A stretch of 64,000 nt of DNA, taken from NCBI GenBank assembly GCA_024239075.1, contig JANBVI010000032.1:109891-173890 (forward strand), in the 5' to 3' direction. Source of the stretch: Fischerella sp. CENA71 (lineage in GTDB: Bacteria; Cyanobacteriota; Cyanobacteriia; Cyanobacteriales; Nostocaceae). Every line of letters begins with the position of its first letter. Positions within the stretch are counted from its first letter, which is position 1. Below, one piece after another: positions 55,262-64,000 of this stretch. The translations under genes were made by a program, and so were the position numbers. The notes below the pieces were generated by a model, which did no database searches, was not told where the DNA came from, and was given only the letters and a program-made list of their open reading frames with translations.

Positions 55262-55870
55262 AGACACAAGGTTGGCTTGAGGAACCCTAGTCGATAACTG
55301 TCTCCCCAATCTACGCAATTTTAGGTTTTTGGCTAACACCAAGCGTATTGAGGTGTAAACTGTTTATTACTTATATATCAATGCAATATATTGATTTTTG
55401 TACCCTAAAAATCAATTTTACTAAATCAGCCCTATGATAGATGTGAATCTTAAAATACCAGCAATCTAAGTGTTAAAAAAGCTACTTTTCTTATAACGTC
55501 AAAATAATAAATGTATCAGTTTTAACTCAGCATCAAAAGTTATAAATTTTACTAATATAAGTATTAATTCTTAAAAAAATGTCAAAAAAATAACATCTAT
55601 TTTAGACTTTTTTCATAAGTTAAGTAGTTAATATTTCCTTAAAAATTGGTTAATAAACCTGATGACTACTTACTTTTACCCATGTGAGCATAATCAAAGT
55701 TTCTAAAAACAATATCAATGGGTAACAAAAAAAGTTTATCCGGAGGTAAAAATTAGAATAATGTAGTTCACAGAAACTACGATGTCATGTTCAGCAATAG
55801 TTGGTTGCTGATTATTATTTTCACAAGCCGTACATGTTCTTTTACTAGTATTAGTACGGCTAAAATTGTT
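55262..55870. other. AT-rich intergenic region
   Basis: About 600 bp of AT-rich sequence with no convincing gene. It ends in AAATTGTT (55863-55870), the left copy of the target duplication of the following MITE. Confidence 0.5.
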
Positions 55871-55982
55871 GGCGTTGCATAATTGCGGGATGATTTTGGA
55901 ATTTGCATAAAAAATAATCACCGTGTCATCGCATCTCCCCGTCTCCGTGTCAGCCTAAATCATCCCCTTATTCAGCAACGCC
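55871..55982 (-). mobile_element. 112-bp MITE, copy B, with 8-bp target duplication
   Basis: It is the exact reverse complement of 1050-1161 over 112 bp. It is flanked by perfect 8-bp direct repeats AAATTGTT (55863-55870 and 55983-55990), the signature of a transposition insertion. Termini GGCGTTGC/GCAACGCC are inverted. It has no coding capacity. The perfect identity to copy A and the intact target duplication point to recent movement. It lies 35 bp upstream of the MHYT gene and could alter its promoter. Confidence 0.9.
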
Positions 55983-56017
55983 AAATTGTTAACAAAAATT
56001 TTTTTGATACATAAAGA

Positions 56018-56758
56018 ATGCAAACATCTTACAATCTCACTTTTGTTGTACTCTCAATCCTTGTAGCAATAATTGGTTCCTATGCTGTACTGGGTATTTT
56101 TCCTACGCATACCCAGGGAGAAAATGAAACTAGATTTACAGCATTAACTACAGGTATATTGATGGGTCTTGGTATCTGGACAATGCATTTTATAGGAATG
56201 AAGGCTTTAAGCACAAAGGAAGAGATAAATTATGACATTTTAGTTACTACTTTATCAATTTTACCAGCAGCACTTGGAGCAAGTCTAGCATTTTACACAC
56301 TTATTCCTAAAAAGATGAAACCTCCTTCTCAAAAGCGTTTATTCATAAGCGCTTTAATTCTGGGTATCAGCATTTCAATTATGCATTACACAGGAATGGC
56401 AGCAATGATGATGTCTGCAAGAATTAGCTATAATTCTTTTCTCGTCATATTATCTATTATCATTGCTTTTGCTGCATCATACATATCACTGAAATACTTT
56501 ACTGTTTTAAGATTTTCACATCATGGTAATGTAAAAAAACAAACAAAATTTGTTCCAGCCATACTCATGGGTTTAGCAATTTCATCAATGCACTATACAG
56601 GAATGTTCGCTACAAATTTTATTCCAGACTATACAGTTAGTAAACATTCTTCGCTCTTACTAAACGAGTACTCTATGTATGGTCTCGCATTTTATTGTGC
56701 ATTGATGCTAATTTTGGTTTCAGTGGTTGTTGCAGTCACAGTCACAAAGACAAATTGA
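56018..56758 (+). CDS. MHYT-domain membrane sensor
   Basis: 246 aa with seven predicted transmembrane segments. Three conserved motifs are present: MHFIGM (about 53-58), MHYTGM (about 122-127) and MHYTGM (about 187-192). These are proposed to bind a copper or other metal and sense O2, CO or NO. Most MHYT proteins carry a C-terminal signalling domain (GGDEF/EAL or kinase); this one stops after the last helix, so it is a stand-alone sensor module. Its ATG lies 35 bp downstream of the MITE. Confidence 0.9.
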   Translation: MQTSYNLTFVVLSILVAIIGSYAVLGIFPTHTQGENETRFTALTTGILMGLGIWTMHFIGMKALSTKEEINYDILVTTLSILPAALGASLAFYTLIPKKMKPPSQKRLFISALILGISISIMHYTGMAAMMMSARISYNSFLVILSIIIAFAASYISLKYFTVLRFSHHGNVKKQTKFVPAILMGLAISSMHYTGMFATNFIPDYTVSKHSSLLLNEYSMYGLAFYCALMLILVSVVVAVTVTKTN

Positions 56759-57016
56759 GTGCGATTTGGGTGCATCTTTGAGACTGGATTGATTTTTAAA
56801 GTTTTTAATCTATCTACACGATTGGTAGTGTCTTAAGATAAGCAGGTATAATACTTTTATTTTGCTACTACACTAGACCACCTGAAAAATGTGCGATCGC
56901 AGATGTGTGAGGCAAAATCAATCTCTATGCTAACTATTGAATTTTGCACTTACCAAACTAACACTTAGTCTATTAATGTAATGATATTAGACAGTTATTA
57001 AATTCTAAAAAAATTC

Positions 57017-57499
57017 ATGATATATCGAGTGCTAGGTATTGGTCGGCAATTTATTCTGTTGGCTGTGATTTGCTCGTTTATTGCTTCGCTCGCTGTTCTC
57101 ATTTACGGTACTTGTCAAACATACAATGCAATTTTTCAGGCGATATTTGAAGGGGGAATTTCCAGCAACGGTGCAAAAAAATTGGTAGTGTCGCTTGTAG
57201 AAGTAATTGATTTATTTTTGCTGGGAACAGTATTTTATATTACAGCTTTAGGATTGTATGAATTATTTATTGATGATCGCATTAAAGTGCCAGAATGGCT
57301 GGAAATCCATAGTATTGATGATCTCAAAAGCAAGTTGATCAGTGTTATTGTTGTGCTGTTGAGCGTGTTATTTTTAGGACAAGCGGTTTCATGGAATAAT
57401 AATTCCAATCTCCTCCCTTTCGGAGCAAGTGTTGCATTAGTGATCGCCTCTTTAACTTATTTTTTAAGTGGAAAGAACAAGAAGTTTAGAGGAGAGTAA
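57017..57499 (+). CDS. YqhA (UPF0114) family membrane protein
   Basis: 160 aa with three to four transmembrane segments (about 10-30, 60-85, 108-128, 135-152). The arrangement and VEVIDLFLLGTVFYITALGL segment are typical of UPF0114/YqhA inner-membrane proteins of unknown function. It is monocistronic. Nothing in the neighbourhood suggests a role. Confidence 0.75.
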   Translation: MIYRVLGIGRQFILLAVICSFIASLAVLIYGTCQTYNAIFQAIFEGGISSNGAKKLVVSLVEVIDLFLLGTVFYITALGLYELFIDDRIKVPEWLEIHSIDDLKSKLISVIVVLLSVLFLGQAVSWNNNSNLLPFGASVALVIASLTYFLSGKNKKFRGE

Positions 57500-57757
57500 A
57501 TAAGCCTTGCTAAAGTTTAAGCCTTGGCTAGCTTCTATTGGTTGTCTGGCTATATAAGTTGTCAAGGCTTGAGGTGTGGCGATCGCATCATCCAAGTTTT
57601 TTGTTGAAATGCTTGCTTGGTTTTTACCCCAGCCTTACCCCAGTTGTTTCCTAAAACTACTCAAAATCACCCTAAACATTTTCCCAATTTTTGGAAATCA
57701 ACCATACCATCAAATTAAAAAAGGGCTTAAAAGTCCTGAAACAGTTACATTTTTTGA

Positions 57758-57829
<72 letters not shown>

Positions 57830-57912
57830 ACATTCACAGAATCCCATCATACCAAAATTTAATAGAGAATTACACCCCCAAAAGCATAAATATTTTTGGG
57901 GATGAGTAGAAA

Positions 57913-58503
57913 CTAAATTTTTACTTCATCAGCGAAACTTTGCCAGCGAACAAAGTGAAATGGACCAGCCACAGATCCCCAGATATGTTCATCAGTTTCA
58001 GGATCACGTCCCCGATCAAGGCTAATAAATTTTTCTTCATTAATCTCAAATTCACTATCAAGGTAAGTTTTGTAACCTTTACGAAAGACAATACAGGCTT
58101 TTCCTGGCTCTACCCTACCTTTGAAGCCATTGCCAGTCCATTCTACAATCATGTTGCAGCCTGGTAATTTTTCCAAATCATCGACGCTTAGTGTTTTGAG
58201 ACGTTCGGTATTACGAGATGCACCGTAGAATCTTTCTTCTTCTTTAACAGTATAGTTTTCGATCAGAATGTGATCCTCTGTACTCAGCAACTTTAAAACC
58301 CGCATCCGATAGGGATCATTAAGCATGTAATCGTAAGCTTGCTCCACAAAAAAACTTACCCCCGATAGCAACTCTGAGGGAAGGGGACGCATACACACAC
58401 GGATATGAGCGTAAAAAGGTGGATTTTCAAAAGCTTGTTCTTGATTGCTAAAGTCTGCTGCCATTAAGCGGGCTAAGGTAGCAATATCTGTAGAGCTAGT
58501 CAT
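57913..58503 (-). CDS. cpcT: CpcT/CpeT phycobiliprotein chromophore lyase
   Basis: 196 aa. CpcT attaches phycocyanobilin to Cys-153/155 of the beta subunits of phycocyanin and phycoerythrocyanin, in the cytoplasm. Family features include the early LARLMAADFSNQEQAFENPP, the RPLP segment, FVEQAYDYMLNDPYRMRVL, GCNMIVEWTG, and the beta-barrel end WGSVAGPFHFVRW. The length matches the family. It is alone, not in a cpc operon, as is common for cpcT. Confidence 0.9.
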   Translation of the reverse strand: MTSSTDIATLARLMAADFSNQEQAFENPPFYAHIRVCMRPLPSELLSGVSFFVEQAYDYMLNDPYRMRVLKLLSTEDHILIENYTVKEEERFYGASRNTERLKTLSVDDLEKLPGCNMIVEWTGNGFKGRVEPGKACIVFRKGYKTYLDSEFEINEEKFISLDRGRDPETDEHIWGSVAGPFHFVRWQSFADEVKI

Positions 58504-58837
58504 TACAAAAAATACACTTGTTGTTAATATTTATCTGCGAGTATTTTAAAACTTTGAGTACGCTTTCCCATATCTTGCTTGAAGCTGATTGTGTCAACTA
58601 CTAAAAACAGTCGCCATAGGGCATTGGGAAACTTTAAACGGACATGGAGAGACTGTAAGACTACAAAGCACGCCAGTTTCTGTGAAGTGTCAAGCAATCC
58701 TCGCTCATGCACGGACGAGCAGGTATGTCAATCATACCAAGCTCTGTAGCGATCGCTTCCAAATAATTGGCGATCGCGGTAGAAGCTGGATGACACTTCT
58801 AGAATCTTGGCTCATGTCGCTGCTTCTGGTAGTTTTG
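58504..58837. other. intergenic region with a possible gene remnant
   Basis: On the minus strand 58661-58798 is open for 46 codons, uses HIP1 sites in coding-like phase and reads AIANYLEAIATELGMIDIPA; it starts after a TAG and has no proper start. It continues in the same phase as the DOPA-dioxygenase gene after two stops. It may be a decayed C-terminal segment or chance. Confidence 0.3.
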
Positions 58838-59203
58838 TTAAGTTGTCCCAAGCTGTTGGAGAAAATTGATGTTTAATTCTAGTTTCTCTCCTAACCATAG
58901 AGCATGGTTTGTATGATCTTTCACATCATCCCCCGTTTCAGGATGGACAAGAATATCCAATCCTTCACGATTGAGCATTAACCAGGGAACAACTTTGCTA
59001 AACTGTTCCGGAGAGAATGCAACTTGATACATCGATTTTGGATGTGGGCCAATAGGTTTATCGTGCCAACGTCCAAGCATCACATCAAAATTACTCAACC
59101 CTTCGCGTACACGTGCAGCCGTTTCACGAGTTGCGGTATCGAAGTAAACATGCGCGTGAAAACCAGTGATTTTAACGTTATCTTGTTGAGCTTCTTGCAT
59201 CAC
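58838..59203 (-). CDS. DOPA 4,5-dioxygenase family protein
   Basis: 121 aa. The family marks ITGFHAHVYFD (His pair near 15-17), the central GPHPKSMYQVAF and the LDILVHPETGDDVKDHTNHALWLG end (His residues for metal) are present. Members in plants and fungi open the catechol ring of DOPA; bacterial substrates are mostly unknown. It lies 65 bp upstream of comEC's end (same strand), possibly co-transcribed. Confidence 0.85.
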   Translation of the reverse strand: MMQEAQQDNVKITGFHAHVYFDTATRETAARVREGLSNFDVMLGRWHDKPIGPHPKSMYQVAFSPEQFSKVVPWLMLNREGLDILVHPETGDDVKDHTNHALWLGEKLELNINFLQQLGTT

Positions 59204-59268
59204 TTTTATTCCACTTTAGTAATTTATAAAAGAAGGGAACAGGGAATCCCGTTCCCTCTAAATAACAT

Positions 59269-61605
59269 TTATAATACCGAAGTTTTATTTTCGGTTGTCT
59301 GGATAAATGGCTCAAACTCTCTTTGAGGAGTCCATTGGATTGCTCCATCTTTTCCTGTAAAGTATAGTTTGGTTTGACCTTGGCTAATTTCTGACACAGC
59401 TTTTTGATCAATATTTGCGCTAGTGGCGATCGCTACTTGTGGTTGCAATGTCGTCACAAGTTCTTTTAAAGATTCGCCAGAACACCATAAAACTTGTGGA
59501 CGGGGTATTCCTCCTGTTTGTACTAATTGACGTACTTCTGTAGATTTAAAATCACCTACAATTAACCAAGATTGACCTTGAATTTGTATTTGTAATATTG
59601 GTGATTCTTGATTAATTAATTGAGCAATAATGACATCGGTAGTAACTGTTTGACCTACAGGTAAAGCTTGGTAAACTCCCTTTTGTTTTTGTACTTCTTG
59701 TTGAATTACCTGACTAATGAGAAGATTTTCAGAAGTGGGAGCATAATCATAGAAAAATTTGATTGGTAGATTTTGCATCACTTCTAACCAACTATTGTTA
59801 TTACCTTTCTGTTGAAAACCTGATGCGATCGCCCAATCAATTTTATTTATTCCCTGTTGTTGCAAAAACGGTAATATTGTAAATCTTCCCGTTCCTTCAT
59901 CGCCACTATTAATCAGTGTCACTTTACCTTGATTTTGCACAACAATGACGGGTTGAGCATCAGCTGCTAAAACCGTAATCCGAAATAATGTGTTAGAAGA
60001 ATACCAAACCGGAATCAATACCAAACCAAAAGTAATAAAAAAGGCAAACCACCACCGTTTTTGCCACCAATTTATCAACCAAACTGATATTATGAGTCCA
60101 TAAATAGCAAATAATTGCCAAATACCAATTTTCCCGACTGCATAAGAATTTCCTGGAAGATTGCTAAAAAAATCTACTAAATTGATTAACCAATCACTAG
60201 GGTAATTTAAAACTCCAGCTACAGTACTACCAGCATCTGGAACAACCAACGCAACAACTGCACTAATAATTCCACCTATACTAATAACTGAAATTAAAGG
60301 TGTACTAATAATATTTAAGAAAAGACTATAAGTTGGTACAACTCCAAATACAAACAGTTGGAGTGGTAAAGTCCAAATCATTGCAGCGAGAGGAACAGCA
60401 ATTAAAGAAGCGATCGCTGGTGGTAGCCATTCCAAACGTTGAGTCAATGGTGGAACTGTAACTATTAATCCCAGGGTTGCTAAAAAACTTAACTGGAATC
60501 CTAAATCCCAAATCCACAAAGGATTAAATAATAATAATATAGTTGCAGCAACTAGTAATGACCCCAGTTGTTTGACTTTGCGCTTTAACCCTAAAGCAAT
60601 TAAAGCTGCAAATCCCATAATTACAGCCCTTAATACCGCAGGTTGGAAGCCTGTTAAACAGAGAAAAACAAGTAAAGCTAAACTACCAAGGGTTATTTGT
60701 GTTGATTTTTTAAAGCTTTTTGTCAACCCCAGTATTACACCCAAAATCAACGAAGTTTGAAATCCAGATGCTGCTAAAGCATGAGCTAAACCAGCTTGGA
60801 CAAAAGTATCACGAATATCATAAGGTAAATCAACAGCTTTGCTACCCAAGACCATTGCACTCACAAGTGGTCCTGCTGGGATACCTAATAATTTAACTTG
60901 CGATCGCACAATCCTTTCTCTAATTTGCCACCATCCCCATGAAGGTTGTTCTTCATCCAACACATTTACCAATCGTCCCACCAAACCAGCAAATGCGCCT
61001 TCCTGTTGCAGATATTTCTGAAAATCAAAAGCGCCAGGGTTGGATGGTGGTTTTGGTTTATATAAAATCCCAGTAATTGCTACTTCTTGGCCAGGGTACA
61101 ATCCAGTAGCCTGAAGTATAGGCACTGTGACATACAATTTACCCGTCACACCTTTACCTAAACCTACTGGACTCTTATCATTTTTAACTTCATCTAGCTT
61201 AGTTGCTTCTAACCAGAATTGTCCCCTTTGGCTACGAGTGAGTCGTGGTGTACTTATCACCTCACCCCGCACAATCAAAAGTTGCTCTTGATTACTATTT
61301 TCTGGTGGGACAAATTTACTAATATCGTTTACCCCTGCTTGGGGAACACGCAAGGGAAAATGTAAGGTTGCTAGCAACCCCACTACCCCAGCAATTAACC
61401 ATACTCTGAAGTGGGGGATATTAGATAATTGTGGTGCTGTCTTGCTTTTTGCTAGAACTTTTTGTAACCTTAAGCGTCGTCTTTGCAAAAAAACTGCTAT
61501 CACCACACTGAGAAGCAGTATCCAAACTCCACCCCAAGGAATTGCTGTAAACAACAATCCAAGAATATAGCTAAGACAAATAATTACACCACTGATTTGA
61601 ATCAT
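59269..61605 (-). CDS. comEC: ComEC/Rec2-type DNA-uptake channel, MBL part degenerate
   Basis: 778 aa. ComEC carries single-stranded DNA across the inner membrane in natural transformation. An N-terminal transmembrane pair and OB-fold-like DUF4131 region (about 100-215) precede the multi-helix Competence domain (about 240-530, with ALAASGFQTSLILGV). The C-terminal metallo-lactamase-like domain (about 545-778) keeps the start (VQNQGKVTLINSGDEG) but, where a zinc motif SHxDxDH is expected, it reads IASGFQQKGNNNSW. The periplasmic nuclease-like activity is therefore likely absent. Confidence 0.88.
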   Translation of the reverse strand: MIQISGVIICLSYILGLLFTAIPWGGVWILLLSVVIAVFLQRRRLRLQKVLAKSKTAPQLSNIPHFRVWLIAGVVGLLATLHFPLRVPQAGVNDISKFVPPENSNQEQLLIVRGEVISTPRLTRSQRGQFWLEATKLDEVKNDKSPVGLGKGVTGKLYVTVPILQATGLYPGQEVAITGILYKPKPPSNPGAFDFQKYLQQEGAFAGLVGRLVNVLDEEQPSWGWWQIRERIVRSQVKLLGIPAGPLVSAMVLGSKAVDLPYDIRDTFVQAGLAHALAASGFQTSLILGVILGLTKSFKKSTQITLGSLALLVFLCLTGFQPAVLRAVIMGFAALIALGLKRKVKQLGSLLVAATILLLFNPLWIWDLGFQLSFLATLGLIVTVPPLTQRLEWLPPAIASLIAVPLAAMIWTLPLQLFVFGVVPTYSLFLNIISTPLISVISIGGIISAVVALVVPDAGSTVAGVLNYPSDWLINLVDFFSNLPGNSYAVGKIGIWQLFAIYGLIISVWLINWWQKRWWFAFFITFGLVLIPVWYSSNTLFRITVLAADAQPVIVVQNQGKVTLINSGDEGTGRFTILPFLQQQGINKIDWAIASGFQQKGNNNSWLEVMQNLPIKFFYDYAPTSENLLISQVIQQEVQKQKGVYQALPVGQTVTTDVIIAQLINQESPILQIQIQGQSWLIVGDFKSTEVRQLVQTGGIPRPQVLWCSGESLKELVTTLQPQVAIATSANIDQKAVSEISQGQTKLYFTGKDGAIQWTPQREFEPFIQTTENKTSVL

Positions 61606-61720
61606 GAGACTATATGTAAAAAAATTAGCGCCTCACGCCTTGAATTAAACTAAGTATAAATGTAAAAAAGTCCACATAAGTGGACTTGAAATACTTGATT
61701 GCGATCGCCCTTGCTTGATT

Positions 61721-62263
61721 CTACTCAACATCTGAACAATTTCGTTTGCTTTTCACCTGGTAAGTAACTTGCACTAATCCAGAGTTATAGTTTTTCACAT
61801 CTTGTAATTCCAGTGGAGTCTCTATGCTTGGATCTTTCACAATGAGGGGAATACCGTCCCCAAGAATAATTGGGTGGATTGATAGAATTAGCTCATCAAC
61901 AAAACCATGTTTCATAAAATCATGAATAGTCTTGCTTCCTCCCACTAGCCATATATCACCACCAGGAGATTGACGTAGTGTACTGATGAATTCCTGTAAA
62001 TCACCTCCTACAAATTGTACGTTCTCGTCGGTTTGACCAGATAAGCTTGTAGATAAAACAATACCTTGCTTATCTTTGTAAGGATATTCACCAAAACCAA
62101 GTAATTGCTGATAAGTTTTATTACCCATAATCACTGTATGAATTTGGGTAATAAACTCGCCATAACCATAGTCTTGATCAGTAAATAACCAATCCACATC
62201 ACCTGATGTTCTCGCGATATATCCATCAAGACTGGAAGCAATATACAACCTTATTTTTCGCAT
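61721..62263 (-). CDS. dihydrofolate reductase-like (RibD C-terminal) protein
   Basis: About 180 aa from ATG at 62263 (MRKIRLYIASSLDGYIA). A longer frame to 62323 would overlap the upstream gene and lacks a family match. The core includes SLDGYIARTSGDVDWLF, VIMGNKTYQQLL, GGDIWLVGGSKTIHDFM and ELILSIHPIILGDGIPL. This is the RibD-C/DHFR-like reductase fold with NADPH. The substrate is unknown; it is not the classical DHFR. It lies 5 bp after the DUF4079 gene. Confidence 0.85.
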   Translation of the reverse strand: MRKIRLYIASSLDGYIARTSGDVDWLFTDQDYGYGEFITQIHTVIMGNKTYQQLLGFGEYPYKDKQGIVLSTSLSGQTDENVQFVGGDLQEFISTLRQSPGGDIWLVGGSKTIHDFMKHGFVDELILSIHPIILGDGIPLIVKDPSIETPLELQDVKNYNSGLVQVTYQVKSKRNCSDVE

Positions 62264-62268
62264 GAACT

Positions 62269-62748
62269 TTAGAAAGACATACCCAAATTTAATCCCAGTA
62301 AAGCGTGAACTAGCATCAGACACAGTGCAGTGCTACCCAAGTATGCATGAAGTGCGCGTAAACTAGGTTTATTACCACCGAACTTACTTAAAGAAATTAC
62401 ACCGTTGATCCCCAGCAATAACAGCAAAATTGAACCAGTCCAAAAGTGAGGACTTTCAAAAATTGGGTGGTGCTGCATTACCAGGGATAACACTCCCCCC
62501 GTGTAACCCAACGCCATAAATAAAAACATCCACGGTGCAAGTTTGCGATGCTCACTGCGACTTTTCAACGTAACTTCTTTATCTTCAGCAAGTCGTCCTC
62601 GCCAACCAGTAAAGCCAACAAAACTACCCATAACAAAAATGACAATCCCCATCATCGCCGGATGTCCCCAATGTACAATCGGTTCGGGAACTCCTAAAGA
62701 ACGGAACCAAGCTGCTATAGGTTCTAAAATCTCAGTCAAATTCAACAT
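62269..62748 (-). CDS. DUF4079 membrane protein
   Basis: 159 aa with four predicted transmembrane helices and conserved His residues (VHWGHPAMMG, EHRKLAPWMF, MQHHPIFESPHFW, LHAYLG) that look like haem-type ligands of a cytochrome b561-like fold. This matches cyanobacterial/plastid DUF4079. It is upstream of the DHFR-like gene (5-bp gap) and downstream of glyQ (62 bp), all on the minus strand. Confidence 0.85.
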   Translation of the reverse strand: MLNLTEILEPIAAWFRSLGVPEPIVHWGHPAMMGIVIFVMGSFVGFTGWRGRLAEDKEVTLKSRSEHRKLAPWMFLFMALGYTGGVLSLVMQHHPIFESPHFWTGSILLLLLGINGVISLSKFGGNKPSLRALHAYLGSTALCLMLVHALLGLNLGMSF

Positions 62749-62810
62749 TTATATTTCACAGCCTTCTCATAGCGAAACGGTACTACCAGTTACTTTGCCA
62801 AAAATACCAC

Positions 62811-63716
62811 TCAAACATCTGCCGTTTTCAACAATGGAAAACCTAACTTTTCTCGCTGTTCCACATACATTTGTGCCACCTTACGTGCCAAATGTCGAAT
62901 TCTGCCAATGTAGCGAGTCCGTTCCGTAACAGAAATGACACCTCTTGCATCCAATAGATTAAACGTGTGCGAACACTTCATCACATAATCTAAACTGGGT
63001 AAAACCAACCCTTTCTCTGTTAATTGTTGCGCCTCTTGCTCATACATATTAAATAGAGTCAGCAGCATTTCTGGATTAGAGGCTTCAAAGTTATAAACGC
63101 ATTGCTCTATCTCGCCTTGGAGGTGGACATCACCATAAGTAATGTTGTCTGTCCATTGGATCTTAACCATAGCCTCCACTCCTTGGAGATACATCGCTAA
63201 ACGTTCCAATCCATAAGTAATCTCAATCGAGACTGGACGACAATCGATTCCTCCACATTGTTGAAAGTAGGTAAACTGAGTGATTTCCATACCATCTAAC
63301 CACACTTCCCAACCAGTACCCCAAGCACCTACAGTTGCATCTTCCCAGTTATCTTCCACAAACCTAATATCATGCTCTTCCGGACGGATACCCAAAGCTC
63401 TTAAAGAATCAAGATAAATTTCTTGAATGTTCTCAGGGGAAGGTTTAATCAGTACTTGGTACTGATAATAGTGTTGAAATCGATTTGGGTTTTCACCATA
63501 TCGTCCATCAGTAGGACGACGACAAGGTTCAACATAAGCTACAGCCCAAGGTTCTGGTCCTAATGCTCTTAAAAATGTGTGGGGGTTTTTGGTTCCTGCG
63601 CCCTTCTCAATATCATACGGTTGAGCAATCAAACATCCGTGTTGACCGCCAGGTCTCTCTGAAAGAGACTCGCTCCAAAATTTGTGCAAAACCTGTATCA
63701 CAGACTGAAAATTCAC
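62811..63716 (-). CDS. glyQ: glycyl-tRNA synthetase alpha subunit
   Basis: 301 aa. GlyQ is the catalytic subunit of the bacterial alpha2-beta2 enzyme that charges tRNA-Gly. Conserved parts are [53 protein letters not shown] and [20 protein letters not shown], which together make the class II active site. Full length. The beta-subunit gene glyS is not in the window. Confidence 0.95.
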   Translation of the reverse strand: MNFQSVIQVLHKFWSESLSERPGGQHGCLIAQPYDIEKGAGTKNPHTFLRALGPEPWAVAYVEPCRRPTDGRYGENPNRFQHYYQYQVLIKPSPENIQEIYLDSLRALGIRPEEHDIRFVEDNWEDATVGAWGTGWEVWLDGMEITQFTYFQQCGGIDCRPVSIEITYGLERLAMYLQGVEAMVKIQWTDNITYGDVHLQGEIEQCVYNFEASNPEMLLTLFNMYEQEAQQLTEKGLVLPSLDYVMKCSHTFNLLDARGVISVTERTRYIGRIRHLARKVAQMYVEQREKLGFPLLKTADV

Positions 63717-63826
63717 AACAATCCTTCCATAAAGTCAACATAACCTAACCCATTGTTGCTTAAAGTCGTTATTACAAGCAGCTTTTAAGCCTTAAAAAAA
63801 TGAAGAAAAAATTTTTTGCAATGTAG

Positions 63827-63855
63827 TTGACAAAGATTAGGAGAGTAGCTACTAT
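63827..63855 (+). promoter_or_regulatory. strong sigma-70-type promoter
   Basis: TTGACA (63827-63832) and TACTAT (63850-63855) with exactly 17 bp between, on the plus strand, pointing off the right edge. It is divergent from glyQ. Confidence 0.7.
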
Positions 63856-64000
63856 AAGAAAGTGCCAAAACGAGCAAGGCGCTGCAAAGCGAAGGCATCG
63901 AAGGCATCCGAACCTTGAAAACTGTATAGTTTGAAAGCATTATACACGAAATAGCCTACGTCAATCAACAAATAGACCAAGGCTGAGGTCAAAAAAGAAG
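63856..64000 (+). other. probable rRNA-operon leader (partial)
   Basis: Downstream of the promoter there is no reading frame. The sequence includes GAACCTTGAAAACTGTATAG, a box typical of rRNA leaders and spacers in cyanobacteria, and ends with GAGGTCAAAAAAGAAG, a sequence like that just before an rRNA gene. The rRNA itself would lie beyond the window. Confidence 0.4.

Overview
The window is chromosomal DNA of a filamentous, probably heterocyst-forming (Nostoc/Anabaena/Calothrix-like) cyanobacterium. Direct signs are the very frequent HIP1 octamer GCGATCGC, a CpcT phycobiliprotein lyase, HemJ, an HpnH hopanoid enzyme, cyanobacteria-restricted families (DUF3386, DUF4079, Npun_R2821-type), heptameric STRR-type spacers and a TpsA-like haemagglutinin protein. 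The species cannot be named from the sequence alone.

Layout. 1-12.3 kb: a small MITE, tRNA-Leu(CAA), an AMIN/serine-hydrolase exoprotein, a small lipoprotein, an FtsL-like protein followed by FtsI, metabolic and unknown genes, a GAF-LuxR regulator and an orphan CysA. 12.6-19.5 kb: a REC-wHTH-Hpt-REC-GGDEF regulator and a giant PAS/GAF sensor kinase. The kinase is cut off inside HisKA by a 235-bp perfect palindrome flanked by TA. 19.7-27.6 kb: an integrative-element remnant with a tyrosine integrase, a primase-helicase, four unknown genes and a TGTACA-rich control region. The integrase end sits on a broken tRNA-Ala(CGC) gene; no matching 3' tRNA half occurs in the window.

27.6-31 kb: HAD and methyltransferase genes, then RtcB. 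31.1-37.7 kb: a compact minus-strand cluster, the best candidate for an undescribed system. It encodes a winged-helix-like protein, an AAA+ ATPase, and an RNase D/Cas4-like nuclease/FtsK translocase split by one in-frame TAA, followed by a ParA ATPase. If the TAA is ignored, one 849-residue protein would carry a full DEDDy exonuclease motif set, a full Cas4-type nuclease/Fe-S motif set and an FtsK motor.

37.9-41.7 kb: surface-glycan glycosyltransferases and a porin pseudogene. 43-50 kb: ThrC, HpnH, a histidine-kinase-like protein with every catalytic motif altered, an MBL-fold protein coupled to a transaldolase-family enzyme, a 21-bp tandem repeat array and HemJ. 50.4-57.8 kb: a large foldback repeat, a DUF6671-like protein, a nitroreductase, the haemagglutinin-type exoprotein, a second identical MITE copy with an 8-bp target duplication, an MHYT sensor, a YqhA-like protein and tRNA-Cys. 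57.9-64 kb: CpcT, DOPA-dioxygenase-like protein, ComEC, a DHFR-like reductase, DUF4079 and GlyQ. A strong sigma-70-type promoter at the right edge probably starts an rRNA operon leader.
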